DNA of 64,000 bases, taken from NCBI RefSeq assembly GCF_029227915.1, contig NC_079883.1:30258001-30322000 (forward strand), read 5' to 3'. This document shows positions 50,601-63,058 of the stretch, piece by piece. The position numbers and the translations under genes are program-made. Position 1 is the stretch's first letter, and each line of letters starts with the position of its first letter. The stretch comes from Hydractinia symbiolongicarpus (Eukaryota > Cnidaria > Hydrozoa > Anthoathecata > Hydractiniidae). A model generated the notes under the pieces. The model did no database searches. It saw only the letters and a list, made by a program, of their open reading frames with translations, and had not been told where the DNA came from.

Positions 50601-52264
50601 TTACAACGGTTGCGTCACTTATTCGTACCAACATGTATTTAGTGATTTTTGTCCGATATTACTAAGTTGTATCGCTTTTAACAGTGAAGCCATTGACTCT
50701 GGGAATTAATTGAACTGATTCTGGACTGTGACCTTAAAAATGTGATAAATGAGCCAATTGGACTCAAAGAAATAACATTCTTCATAAATTGACATGATTG
50801 CTGGAAACCAGCGATTACACTAGGCTCTGTGGTAGCGCTTTATTTAAAAATTTGGATAAATAAGTCTTTTTTTACTCTGGGACCAATCCTGGCCGTTAGC
50901 ACGCACTGAAATAATAGCAACAATTTCAAAAACTACATTTTATTGACTTTCTAACGGTATCAATCCGTTTGAGTTACAACTGCTGCGTCACATATTCCTC
51001 CCCACATGCATTTAGCAATAGTACTCGGATATTACTAGGTTGCATCGCTTTTAACAGTGAAACGTTTGACTGTGGGACTCAATTGAACCGATTTTGGACT
51101 TTGACCTTATAAATGTGATGAATGAGCCAGTTTCAATACAAGAAGTAACATTCTTCCTAATTTGACTTGATTGCTGGAACTCAGCGATTGCACTGGGCAC
51201 TGTGGTAACGTTTTATTTAAAAATTAAGTTAAGTAAGTCATTTTTTTCTGTGGGACCAATCCCGGCCGTTAGTTCGCGCTGAAGAAATATAGAAAGTTTC
51301 AAGAACTACATTTCATTGACTTACTAACGGTGTCAATCCGTTTGATTTACAACGGTTGCGTCACATATTCCTACCAACCTGCATTTAGTGATATCTTTTC
51401 GATATTACTAAGTTATATCGCTTTTAACAGCGAAACGATTGACTGTGGGACTTAATTGATCTGATTTTGGACTTTGACCTTATAAATGTGATAAATGAGC
51501 CAGTTTGACTACAAGAAATAACATTCTTCTTAGTTTGACATGATGGCTGGAACTAAGCGATTACACTCGTCGCTGTGGTAGCACCTTATTAAAAAATTAA
51601 GATAAATAAGTCATTTTTTACTGTGGGACCAATCCTGGCCGTTAGCACGCACTGAAGAAATAGAGACATTCTCAAAAACAACATTTCATTGACTTCTTGG
51701 CGGTAACAATCCGTTTGAGTTACAACGGTCGCGTCACATATTCGTACCAATATATATTTAGTGATTTTCTTCCGATATTTCTAAGTTGCATCGCTTTTAA
51801 CAGTGAAACGATTGACTGTGGGAATTAATTAAACTAACTTTGGACTGTGACCTGATAAATATTGTAAATGAGCTAGTTTGACTACAAGAAATAACATTCT
51901 CCTTAATTTGACATGATGGCTGGAACTAAGCGATTACACTGGGCGCTGTTGCAGCGCTTTATTAAAAATTTAAATTAGAAAGTCATTTTTTACTGTGGGA
52001 CCAATCCTAGCCATTATCGCGCGCTGAAGAAATAGCGACAGTTTCTAAAACTACATTTCATTGACTTTCTAACGGTATCAATCCGTTTGAGTTACAACGG
52101 TTGCGCCACAAATTCGTCCCCACATGTATTTAGCGATAGTCATCCGATATTTCTAAGTTGTATTGCTTTTAACAGTGACACGATTGACTGTGGAAAATAA
52201 TTGAACTGATTCTGGAATTTGACCTTATAAATGTGATAAATAAGCCAATGGGTCTCCAAGAAGT
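47607..52264. repeat. Mixed satellite zone with 3-monomer offsets
   Basis: About twelve to thirteen monomers. A monomer near 47642-47990 recurs near 48760-49108 (offset 1118). A tract with GTGATAGCGTTTTTTTTAAA at 48604 recurs at 49710 (offset 1106, containing the short monomer at 49186). From about 50280 the subtypes match the 7-monomer HOR to the right (GCACCGACGAAATAG here, GCATCGACGAAATAG there). About 50761-51370 matches 57470-58080 at an offset near 6712 bp, eighteen monomers. Confidence 0.78.
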
Positions 52265-54873
52265 AACATTTTTCTTAATTTGACTTGATTGCTGGAAATC
52301 AGCGATTGCACTGGGCACTGTGGTAACGTTTTATTTAAAAATTAAGTTAAGTAAGTCATTTTTTTCTGTGGGACCAATCCCGGCCGTTAGTTCGCGCTGA
52401 AGAAATATAGAAAGTTTCAAGAACTACATTTCATTGACTTACTAACGGTGTCAATCCGTTTGATTTACAACAGTTGCGTCACATATTCCTACCAATATAT
52501 ATTTAGTGATTTTCTTCCGATATTTCTAAGTAGCATCGGTTTTAACAGTAAAACAATTTACTGTGGGACTTAATTGAACCAACTTTGGACTGTGACCTGA
52601 AAAATATTATAAATGAGCTAGTTTGACTACAAGAAATCACATTCTTCTTAATTTGACATGATTGCTGGAACACAGCGATCACACTCGTCGCTGTGGTAGC
52701 ACCTTATTAAAAAATTAAGATAAATAAGTCATTTTTTACTGTGGGACCAATCCTGGCCGTTAGCACGCACTGAAGAAATAGACACATTCTCAAAAACAAC
52801 ATTTCATTGACTTCTTGGCGGTATCAATCCGTTTGAGTTACAACGGTTGCGTCACATAATCGTACCAACCTGCATTTAGTGATATCTTTTCGATATTACT
52901 AAGTTATATCGCTTTTAACAGTGGAACGATTGACTGTGGGACTTAATTGAACTGATTTTGGACTTTGACCTTATAAATGTGATAAATGAGCCAGTTTGAC
53001 TTCAAGAAATAACATTCTTCTTAGTTTGACATGATGGCTGGAACTAAGCGATTACACTCGTCGCTGTGGTAGCACCTTATTAAAAAATTAAGATAAATAA
53101 GTCATTTTTTACTGTGGGACCAATCCTGGCCGTTAGCACGCACTGAAGAAATAGACTCATTCACAAAAACAACATTTCATTGACTTCTTGGCGGTATCAA
53201 TCCGTTTGAGTTACAACGGTTGCGTCACATAATCGTACCAACCTGCATTTAGTGATATCTTTTTGATATTACTAAGTTATATCGCTTTTAACAGTGAAAC
53301 GATTGACTGTGGGACTTAATTGAACTGATTTTGGACTTTGACCTTATAAATGTGATAAATGAGCCAGTTTGACTACAAGAAATAACATTCTCCTTAATTT
53401 GACATGATGGCTGGAACTAAGCGATTACACTGGGCGCTGTTGCAGCGCTTTATTAAAAATTTAAATTAGAAAGTCATTTTTTACTGTGGGACCAATCCTA
53501 GCCATTATCGCGCGCTGAAGAAATAGCGACAGTTTCAAAAACTACATTTCATTGACTTTCTAACGGTATCAATCCGTTTGAGTTACAACGGTTGCGCCAC
53601 ATATTCGTCCCCACATGTATTTAGCGATAGTATTCCGATATTTCTAAGTTGTATTGCTTTTAACAGTGAAACGATTGACTGTGGGAAATAATTGAACTGA
53701 TTCTGGAATTTGACCTTATAAATGTGATAAATAAGCCAATGGGTCTCCAAGAAGTAACATTTTTCTTAATTTGACTTGATTGCTGGAACTCAGCGATTGC
53801 ACTGGGCACTGTGGTAACGTTTTATTTAAAAATTAAGTTAAGTAAGTCATTTTTTTCTGTGGGACCAATCCCGGCCGTTAGTTCGCGCTGAAGAAATATA
53901 GAAAGTTTCAAGAACTACATTTCATTGACTTACTAACGGTGTCAATCCGTTTGATTTACAACGGTTGCGTCACATATTCCTACCAATATATATTTAGTGA
54001 TTTTCTTCCGATATTTCTAAGTAGCATCGGTTTTAACAGTGAAACAATTTACTGTGGGACTTAATTGAACCAACTTTGGACTGTGACCTGAAAAATATTG
54101 TAAATGAGCTAGTTTGACTACAAGAATTAACATTCTCCTTAATTTGACATGATGGCTGGAACTAAGCGATTACACTGGGCGCTGTGGCAGCGCTTTATTA
54201 AAAATTTAAATTAGAAAGTCATTTTTTACTGTGGGACCAATCCTAGCCATTATCGCGCGCTGAAGAAATAGCGACAGTTTCAAAAACTACATTTCATTGA
54301 CTTTCTAACGGTATCAATCCGTTTGAGTTACAACGGTTGCGCCACAAATTCGTCCCCACATGTATTTAGCGATAGTATTCCGATATTTCTAAGTTGCATT
54401 GCTTTTAACAGTAAAACGATTGACTGTGGGAAATAATTGAACTGATTCTGGAATTTGACCTTATAAATGTGATATATAAGCCAATGGGTCTCCAAGAAGT
54501 AACATTCTTCTTAATTTGACTTGATTGCTGGAATTCAGCGATTGCACTGGGCGCTGTGGTACAGTGTTATTTGAAAATTAAGTCAAATAAGTCATTTTTT
54601 ACTCTTGGAATAATCCCAGCCATTAGTTTGCATCGACGAAATAGAGACAGCTTCTAAAACTACCTTTCATTGAATTTCTAACTGTGTCAATCCGTTTGAC
54701 TTACAACGGTTGCGTCACATATTCGTACCAACATGTATTTAGTGATTTTTGTCCGATATTACTAAGTTGTATCGCTTTTAACAGTGAAGCCATTGACTCT
54801 GGGAATTAATTGAACTGATTCTGGACTGTGACCTTATAAATGTGATAAATGAGCCAATTGGACTCCAAGAAAT
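52265..54873. repeat. 7-monomer higher-order repeat, unit 1 (2609 bp)
   Basis: GCTGGAAATCAGCGATTGC occurs at 52291 and 54900, and TAGCATCGG at 52531, 54022, 55140 and 56631. The spacings 1491, 1118, 1491 give a 2609-bp period of seven monomers. Other shared markers are GATGGCTGGAACTAAGCG, AAATTAGAAAGTC, CTCGTCGCTG and GCATCGACGAAATAG. The two units agree nearly base for base by eye, so this is a recent duplication. Confidence 0.92.
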
Positions 54874-57482
54874 AACATTTTTCTTAATTTGACTTGATTG
54901 CTGGAAATCAGCGATTGCACTGGGCACTGTGGTAACGTTTTATTTAAAAATTAAGTTAAGTAAGTCATTTTTTTCTGTGGGACCAATCCCGGCCGTTAGT
55001 TCGCGCTGAAGAAATATAGAAAGTTTCAAGAACTACATTTCATTGACTTACTAACGGTGTCAATCCGTTTGATTTACAACGGTTGCGTCACATATTCCTA
55101 CCAATATATATTTAGTGATTTTCTTCCGATATTTCTAAGTAGCATCGGTTTTAACAGTAAAACAATTTACTGTGGGACTTAATTGAACCAACTTTGGACT
55201 GTGACCTGAAAAATATTATAAATGAGCTAGTTTGACTACAAGAAATCACATTCTTCTTAATTTGACATGATTGCTGGAACACAGCGATCACACTCGTCGC
55301 TGTGGTAGCACCTTATTAAAAAATTAAGATAAATAAGTCATTTTTTACTGTGGGACCAATCCTGGCCGTTAGCACGCACTGAAGAAATAGACACATTCTC
55401 AAAAACAACATTTCATTGACTTCTTGGCGGTATCAATCCGTTTGAGTTGCAACGGTTGCGTCACATAATCGTACCAACCTGCATTTAGTGATATCTTTTC
55501 GATATTACTAAGTTATATCGCTTTTAACAGTGGAACGATTGACTGTGGGACTTAATTGAACTGATTTTGGACTTTGACCTTATAAATGTGATAAATGAGC
55601 CAGTTTGACTTCAAGAAATAACATTCTTCTTAGTTTGACATGATGGCTGGAACTAAGCGATTACACTCGTCGCTGTGGTAGCACCTTATTAAAAAATTAA
55701 GATAAATAAGTCATTTTTTACTGTGGGACCAATCCTGGCCGTTAGCACGCACTGAAGAAATAGACACATTCACAAAAACAACATTTCATTGACTTCTTGG
55801 CGGTATCAATCCGTTTGAGTTACAACGGTTGCGTCACATAATCGTACCAACCTGCATTTAGTGATATCTTTTTGATATTACTAAGTTATATCGCTTTTAA
55901 CAGTGAAACGATTGACTGTGGGACTTAATTGAACTGATTTTGGACTTTGACCTTATAAATGTGATAAATGAGCCAGTTTGACTACAAGAAATAACATTCT
56001 CCTTAATTTGACATGATGGCTGGAACTAAGCGATTACACTGGGCGCTGTTGCAGCGCTTTATTAAAAATTTAAATTAGAAAGTCATTTTTTACTGTGGGA
56101 CCAATCCTAGCCATTATCGCGCGCTGAAGAAATAGCGACAGTTTCAAAAACTACATTTCATTGACTTTCTAACGGTATCAATCCGTTTGAGTTACAACGG
56201 TTGCGCCACATATTCGTCCCCACATGTATTTAGCGATAGTATTCCGATATTTCTAAGTTGTATTGCTTTTAACAGTGAAACGATTGACTGTGGGAAATAA
56301 TTGAACTGATTCTGGAATTTGACCTTATAAATGTGATAAATAAGCCAATGGGTCTCCAAGAAGTAACATTTTTCTTAATTTGACTTGATTGCTGGAACTC
56401 AGCGATTGCACTGGGCACTGTGGTAACGTTTTATTTAAAAATTAAGTTAAGTAAGTCATTTTTTTCTGTGGGACCAATCCCGGCCGTTAGTTCGCGCTGA
56501 AGAAATATAGAAAGTTTCAAGAACTACATTTCATTGACTTACTAACGGTGTCAATCCGTTTGATTTACAACGGTTGCGTCACATATTCCTACCAATATAT
56601 ATTTAGTGATTTTCTTCCGATATTTCTAAGTAGCATCGGTTTTAACAGTGAAACAATTTACTGTGGGACTTAATTGAACCAACTTTGGACTGTGACCTGA
56701 AAAATATTGTAAATGAGCTAGTTTGACTACAAGAATTAACATTCTCCTTAATTTGACATGATGGCTGGAACTAAGCGATTACACTGGGCGCTGTGGCAGC
56801 GCTTTATTAAAAATTTAAATTAGAAAGTCATTTTTTACTGTGGGACCAATCCTAGCCATTATCGCGCGCTGAAGAAATAGCGACAGTTTCAAAAACTACA
56901 TTTCATTGACTTTCTAACGGTATCAATCCGTTTGAGTTACAACGGTTGCGCCACAAATTCGTCCCCACATGTATTTAGCGATAGTATTCCGATATTTCTA
57001 AGTTGCATTGCTTTTAACAGTAAAACGATTGACTGTGGGAAATAATTGAACTGATTCTGGAATTTGACCTTATAAATGTGATATATAAGCCAATGGGTCT
57101 CCAAGAAGTAACATTCTTCTTAATTTGACTTGATTGCTGGAATTCAGCGATTGCACTGGGCGCTGTGGTACAGTTTTATTTGAAAATTAAGTCAAATAAG
57201 TCATTTTTTACTCTTGGAATAATCCCAGCCATTAGTTTGCATCGACGAAATAGAGACAGCTTCTAAAACTACCTTTCATTGAATTTCTAACTGTGTCAAT
57301 CCGTTTGACTTACAACGGTTGCGTCACATATTCGTACCAACATGTATTTAGTGATTTTTGTCCGATATTACTAAGTTGTATCGCTTTTAACAGTGAAGCC
57401 ATTGACTCTGGGAATTAATTGAACTGATTCTGGACTGTGACCTTATAAATGTGATAAATGAGCCAATTGGACTCCAAGAAAT
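54874..57482. repeat. 7-monomer higher-order repeat, unit 2 (2609 bp)
   Basis: Second unit, adjoining the first. The few differences seen include TTTGAGTTGCAACGG for TTTGAGTTACAACGG near 55441 and ACAGTTTTATTTG for ACAGTGTTATTTG near 57171. At the right edge the sequence changes to AATAACGTTCTTCATAAATT and follows the pattern seen near 50761 instead of starting a third unit. Confidence 0.92.
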
Positions 57483-57840
57483 AACGTTCTTCATAAATTG
57501 ACATGATTGTTGGAAACCAGCGATTGCACTAGGCTCTGTGGTAGCGCTTTATTTAAAAATTTAGATAAATAAGTCTTTTTTTACTCTGGGACCAATCCTG
57601 GCCGTTAGCACGCACTGAAAAAATAGCAACAGTTTCAAAAACTACATTTTATTGACTTTCTAACGGTATCAATCCGTTTGAGTTACAACTGCTGCGTCAC
57701 ATATTCCTCCCCACATGCATTTAGCGATAGTACTCGGATATTACTAGGTTGCATCGCTTTTAACAGTGAAACGTTTGACTGTGGGACTCAATTGAACCGA
57801 TTTTGGACTTTGATCTTATAAATGTGATGAATGAGCCAGT
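57483..57840. repeat. Linking satellite monomer before the 4-monomer HOR
   Basis: About one monomer, matching the tract beginning near 50775 (GGAAACCAGCGATT, CTGAAAAAATAGCAAC or CTGAAATAATAGCAAC). It leads directly into the CCACATGCATTTAGCGATAG subtype that also precedes each unit of the 4-monomer HOR. Confidence 0.75.
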
Positions 57841-59331
57841 TTCAATACAAGAAGTAACATTCTTCCTAATTTGACTTGATTGCTGGAACTCAGCGATTGC
57901 ACTGGGCACTGTGGTAACGTTTTATTTTAAAAATTAAGTTAAGTAAGTCATTTTTTTCTGTGGGACCAATCCCGGCCGTTAGTTCGCGCTGAAGAAATAT
58001 AGAAAGTTTCAAGAACTACATTTCATTGACTTACTAACGGTGTCAATCCGTTTGATTTACAACGGTTGCGTCACATAACCCTACCAATATATATTTAGTG
58101 ATTTTCTTCCGATATTTCTAAGTTGCATCGCTTTTAACAGTGAAACGATTTACTGTGGGACTTAATTGAACTAACTTTGGACTGTGACCTGAAAAATATT
58201 ATAAATGAGCTAGTTTGACTACAAGAAATCACATTCTTCTTAATTTGACATGATTGCTGGAACTCATCGATCACACTGTCGCTGTGGTAGCACCTTATTA
58301 AAAAATTAAGATAAATAAGTCATTTTTTACTGTGGGACCAATCCTGGCCGTTAGCACGCACAGAAGAAATAGAGACATTCTCAAAAACAACATTTCATTG
58401 ACTTCTTGGCGGTATCAATCCGTTTGAGTTACAACGGTTGCGTCACATAATCGTACCAACCTGTATTTAGTGATATCTTTTCGATATTACTAAGTTATAT
58501 CGCTTTTAACAGTGAAACGTTTGACTGTGGGACTTAATTGAACTGATTTTGGACTTTGACCTTACAAATGTGATAAATGAGCCAGTTTGACTACAAGAAG
58601 TAACAATCTTCTTAATTTGACTTGATTGCTGGAACTCAGCGATTGTACTGGGCGCTGTAGTAGAGTTTTATTTAAAAATTAAGTTAAATAAGTCATTTTT
58701 TACTGTGGGAATAATCCCAGCCATTAGTTTGCACTGAAGAAATAGAGACAGTTTCAAAAATTACATTTCATTGACTTTCTAACTGTGTCAATCCGTTTGA
58801 GTTACAACGGTCGCGTCACATATTCGTACCAATATATATTTAGTGATTTTTTTCCGATATTTCTAAGTTGCATCGCTTTTAACAGTGAAACGATTGACTG
58901 TGGGAATTAATTAAACTAACTTTGGACTGTGACCTGTTAAATATTGTAAATGAGCTAGTTTGACTACAAGAAATAACATTCTCCTTAATTTGACATGATG
59001 GCTGGAACTAAGCGATTACACTGGGCGCTGTGGCAGCGCTTTATTAAAAATATAGATAAATAAATCTTTTTTTACTCTGGGACCAATCCTGGCTGTTAGC
59101 ACGCACTGAAAAAATAGCAACAGTTTCAAAAACTACATTTTATTGACTTTCTAACGGTATCAATCCGTTTGAGTTACAACTGCTGCGTCACATATTCCTC
59201 CCCACATGCATTTAGCGATAGTACTCGGATATTACTAGGTTGCATCGCTTTTAACAGTGAAACGTTTGACTGTGGGACTCAATTGAACCGATTCTGGACT
59301 TTGATCTTATAAATGTGATGAATGAGCCAGT
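57841..59331. repeat. 4-monomer higher-order repeat, unit 1 (1491 bp)
   Basis: TTCAATACAAGAAG starts the unit at 57841 and recurs at 59332 and 60823, a 1491-bp period. The four monomer types are a (GGGCACTGTGGTAACG), b (CATCGATCACACTGTCGCTG), c (AGTAACAATCTTC, GATTGTACTGGGCG) and d (GATGGCTGGAACTAAGCG, TGGCAGCGC). The units are very similar, so the right end of the window is among its most homogenised parts. Confidence 0.93.
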
Positions 59332-60822
59332 TTCAATACAAGAAGCAACATTCTTCCTAATTTGACTTGATTGCTGGAACTCAGCGATTGCACTGGGCAT
59401 TGTGGTAACGTTTTATTTTAAAAATTAAGTTAAGTAAGTCATTTTTTTCTGTGGGACCAATCCCGGCCGTTAGTTCGCGCTGAAGAAATATAGAAAGTTT
59501 CAAGAACTACATTTCATTGACTTACTAACGGTGTCAATCCGTTTGATTTACAACGGTTCCGTCACATATTCCTACCAATATATATTTAGTGATTTTCTTC
59601 CGATATTTCTAAGTTGCATCGCTTTTAACAGTGAAACGATTTACTGTGGGACTTAATTGAACTAACTTTGGACTGTGACCTGAAAAATATTATAAATGAG
59701 CTAGTTTGACTACAAGAAATCACATTCTTCTTAATTTGACATGATTGCTGGAACTCATCGATCACACTGTCGCTGTGATAGCACCTTATTAAAAAATTAA
59801 GATAAATAAGTCATTTTTTACTGTGGGACCAATCCTGGCCGTTAGCACGCACTGAAGAAATAGAGACATTCTCAAAAACAACATTTCATTGACTTCTTGG
59901 CGGTATCAATCCGTTTGAGTTACAACGGTTGCGTCACATAATCGTACCAACCTGTATTTAGTGATATCTTTTCGATATTACTAAGTTATATCGCTTTTAA
60001 CAGTGAAACGATTGACTGTGGGACTTAATTGAACTGATTTTGAACTTTGACCTTATAAATGTGATAAATGAGCCAGTTTGACTACAAGAAGTAACAATCT
60101 TCTTAATTTGACTTGATTGCTGGAACTCAGCGATTGTACTGGGCGCTGTGGTAGAGTTTTATTTAAAAATTAAGTTAAATAAGTCATTTTTTACTGTGGG
60201 AATAATCCCAGCCATTAGTTTGCACTGAAGAAATAGAGACATTTTCAAAAATTACATTTCATTGACTTTCTAACTGTGTCAATCCGTTTGAGTTACAACG
60301 GTCGCGTCACATATTCGTACCAATATATATTTAGTGATTTTCTTCCGATATTTCTAAGTTGCATCGCTTTTAACAGTGAAACGATTGACTGTGGGAATTA
60401 ATTAAACTAACTTTGGACTGTGACCTGTTAAATATTGTAAATGAGCTAGTTTGACTACAAGAAATAACATTCTCCTTAATTTGACATGATGGCTGGAACT
60501 AAGCGATTACACTGGGCGCTGTGGCAGCGCTTTATTAAAAACTTAGATAAATAAGTCTTTTTTTACTCTGGGACCAATCCTGGCCGTTAGCACGCACTGA
60601 AAAAATAGCAACAGTTTCAAAAACTACATTTTATTGACTTTCTAACGGTATCAATCCGTTTGAGTTACAACTGCTGCGTCACATATTCCTCCCCACATGC
60701 ATTTAGCGATAGTACTCGGATATTACTAGGTTGCATCGCTTTTAACAGTGAAACGTTTGACTGTGGGACTCAATTGAACCGATTTTGGACTTTGATCTTA
60801 TAAATGTGATGAATGAGCCAGT
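59332..60822. repeat. 4-monomer higher-order repeat, unit 2 (1491 bp)
   Basis: Same a-b-c-d order as unit 1. Single-base differences seen include GGGCATTGTGG for GGGCACTGTGG, ACGGTTCCGTCAC for ACGGTTGCGTCAC and TCGCTGTGATAGC for TCGCTGTGGTAGC. Confidence 0.93.
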
Positions 60823-63058
60823 TTCAATACAAGAAGCAACATTCTTCCTAATTTGACTTGATTGCTGGAACTCAGCGATTGCACTGGGCACTGTGGTAAC
60901 GTTTTATTTTAAAAATTAAGTTAAGTAAGTCATTTTTTTCTGTGGGACCAATCCCGGCCGTTAGTTCGCGCTGAAGAAATATAGAAAGTTTCAAGAACTA
61001 CATTTCATTGACTTACTAACGGTGTCAATCCGTTTGATTTACAACGGTTGCGTCACATATTCCTACCAATATATATTTAGTGATTTTCTTCCGATATTTC
61101 TAAGTTGCATCGCTTTTAACAGTGAAACGATTTACTGTGGGACTTAATTGAACTAACTTTGGACTGTGACCTGAAAAATATTATAAATGAGCTAGTTTGA
61201 CTACAAGAAATCACATTCTTCTTAATTTGACATGATTGCTGGAACTCATCGATCACACTGTCGCTGTGGTAGCACCTTATTAAAAAATTAAGATAAATAA
61301 GTCATTTTTTACTGTGGGACCAATCCTGGCCGTTAGCACGCACTGAAGAAATAGAGACATTCTCAAAAATAACATTTCATTGACTTCTTGGCGGTATCAA
61401 TCCGTTTGAGTTACAACGGTTGCGTCACATAATCGTACCAACCTGTATTTAGTGATATCTTTTCGATATTACTAAGTTATATCGCTTTTAACAGTGAAAC
61501 GATTGACTGTGGGACTTAATTGAACTGATTTTGGACTTTGACCTTATAAATGTGATAAATGAGCCAGTTTGACTACAAGAAGTAACAATCTTCTTAATTT
61601 TACTTGATTGCTGGAACTCAGCGATTGTACTGGGCGCTGTGGTAGAGTTTTATTTAAAAATTAAGTTAAATAAGTCATTTTTTACTGTGGGAATAATCCC
61701 AGCCATTAGTTTGCACTGAAGAAATAGAGACAGTTTCAAAAATTACATTTCATTGACTTTCTAACTGTGTCAATCCGTTTGAGTTACAACGGTCGCGTCA
61801 CATATTCGTACCAATATATATTTAGTGATTTTCTTCCGATATTTCTAAGTTGCATCGCTTTTAACAGTGAAACGATTGACTGTGGGAATTAATTAAACTA
61901 ACTTTGGACTGTGACCTGTTAAATATTGTAAATGAGCTAGTTTGACTACAAGAAATAACATTCTCCTTAATTTGACATGATGGCTGGAACTAAGCGATCA
62001 CACTGTCGCTGTGGTAGCACCTTATTAAAAAATTAAGATAAATAAGTCATTTTTTACTGTGGGACCAATCCTGGCCGTTAGCACGCGCTGAAAAAATAGA
62101 GACATTCTCAAAAACAACATTTCATTGACTTCTTGGCGGTATCAATCCGTTTGAGTTACAACGGTTGCGTCACATAATCGTACCAACCTGTATTTAGTGA
62201 TATCTTTTCGATATTACTAAGTTATATCGCTTTTAACAGTGAAACGATTGACTGTGGGACTTAATTGAACTGATTTTGGACTTTGACCTTATAAATGTGA
62301 TAAATGAGCCAGTTTGACTACAAGAAGTAACAATCTTCTTAATTTGACTTGATTGCTGGAACTCAGCGATTGTACTGGGCGCTGTGGTAGAGTTTTATTT
62401 AAAAATTAAGTTAAATAAGTCATTTTTTACTGTGGGAATAATCCCAGCCATTAGTTTGCACTGAAGAAATAGAGACAGTTTCAAAAATTACATTTCATTG
62501 ACTTTCTAACTGTGTCAATCCGTTTGAGTTACAACGGTCGCGTCACATATTCGTACCAATATATATTTAGTGATTTTCTTCCGATATTTCTAAGTTGCAT
62601 CGCTTTTAACAGTGAAACGATTGACTGTGGGAATTAATTAAACTAACTTTGGACTGTGACCTGTTAAATATTGTAAATGAGCTAGTTTGACTACAAGAAA
62701 TAACATTCTCCTTAATTTGACATGATGGCTGGAACTAAGCGATTACACTGGGCGCTGTGGCAGCGCTTTATTAAAAATTTAGATAAATAAGTCTTTTTTT
62801 ACTCTGGGACCAATCCTGGCCGTTAGCACGCACTGAAAAAATAGCAACATTTTCAAAAACTACATTTTATTGACTTTCTAACGGTATCAATCCGTTTGAG
62901 TTACAACTGCTGCGTCACATATTCCTCCCCACATGCATTTAGCGATAGTACTCGGATATTACTAGGTTGCATCGCTTTTAACAGTGAAACGTTTGACTGT
63001 GGGACTCAATTGAACCGATTTTGGACTTTGATCTTATAAATGTGATGAATGAGCCAGT
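60823..63058. repeat. Expanded HOR unit a-b-c-(d/b)-c-d, 2236 bp
   Basis: The next TTCAATACAAGAAG comes 2236 bp later instead of 1491, a gain of two monomers. The fourth monomer starts as type d (ATTCTCCTTAATTTGACATG, GATGGCTGGAACTAAGCG) and switches at about 61997 to type b (ATCACACTGTCGCTGTGG). Types c and d then follow. A d/b hybrid followed by a repeated c is the signature of unequal crossing over, or an equivalent break-induced event, between misaligned units. Confidence 0.92.
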
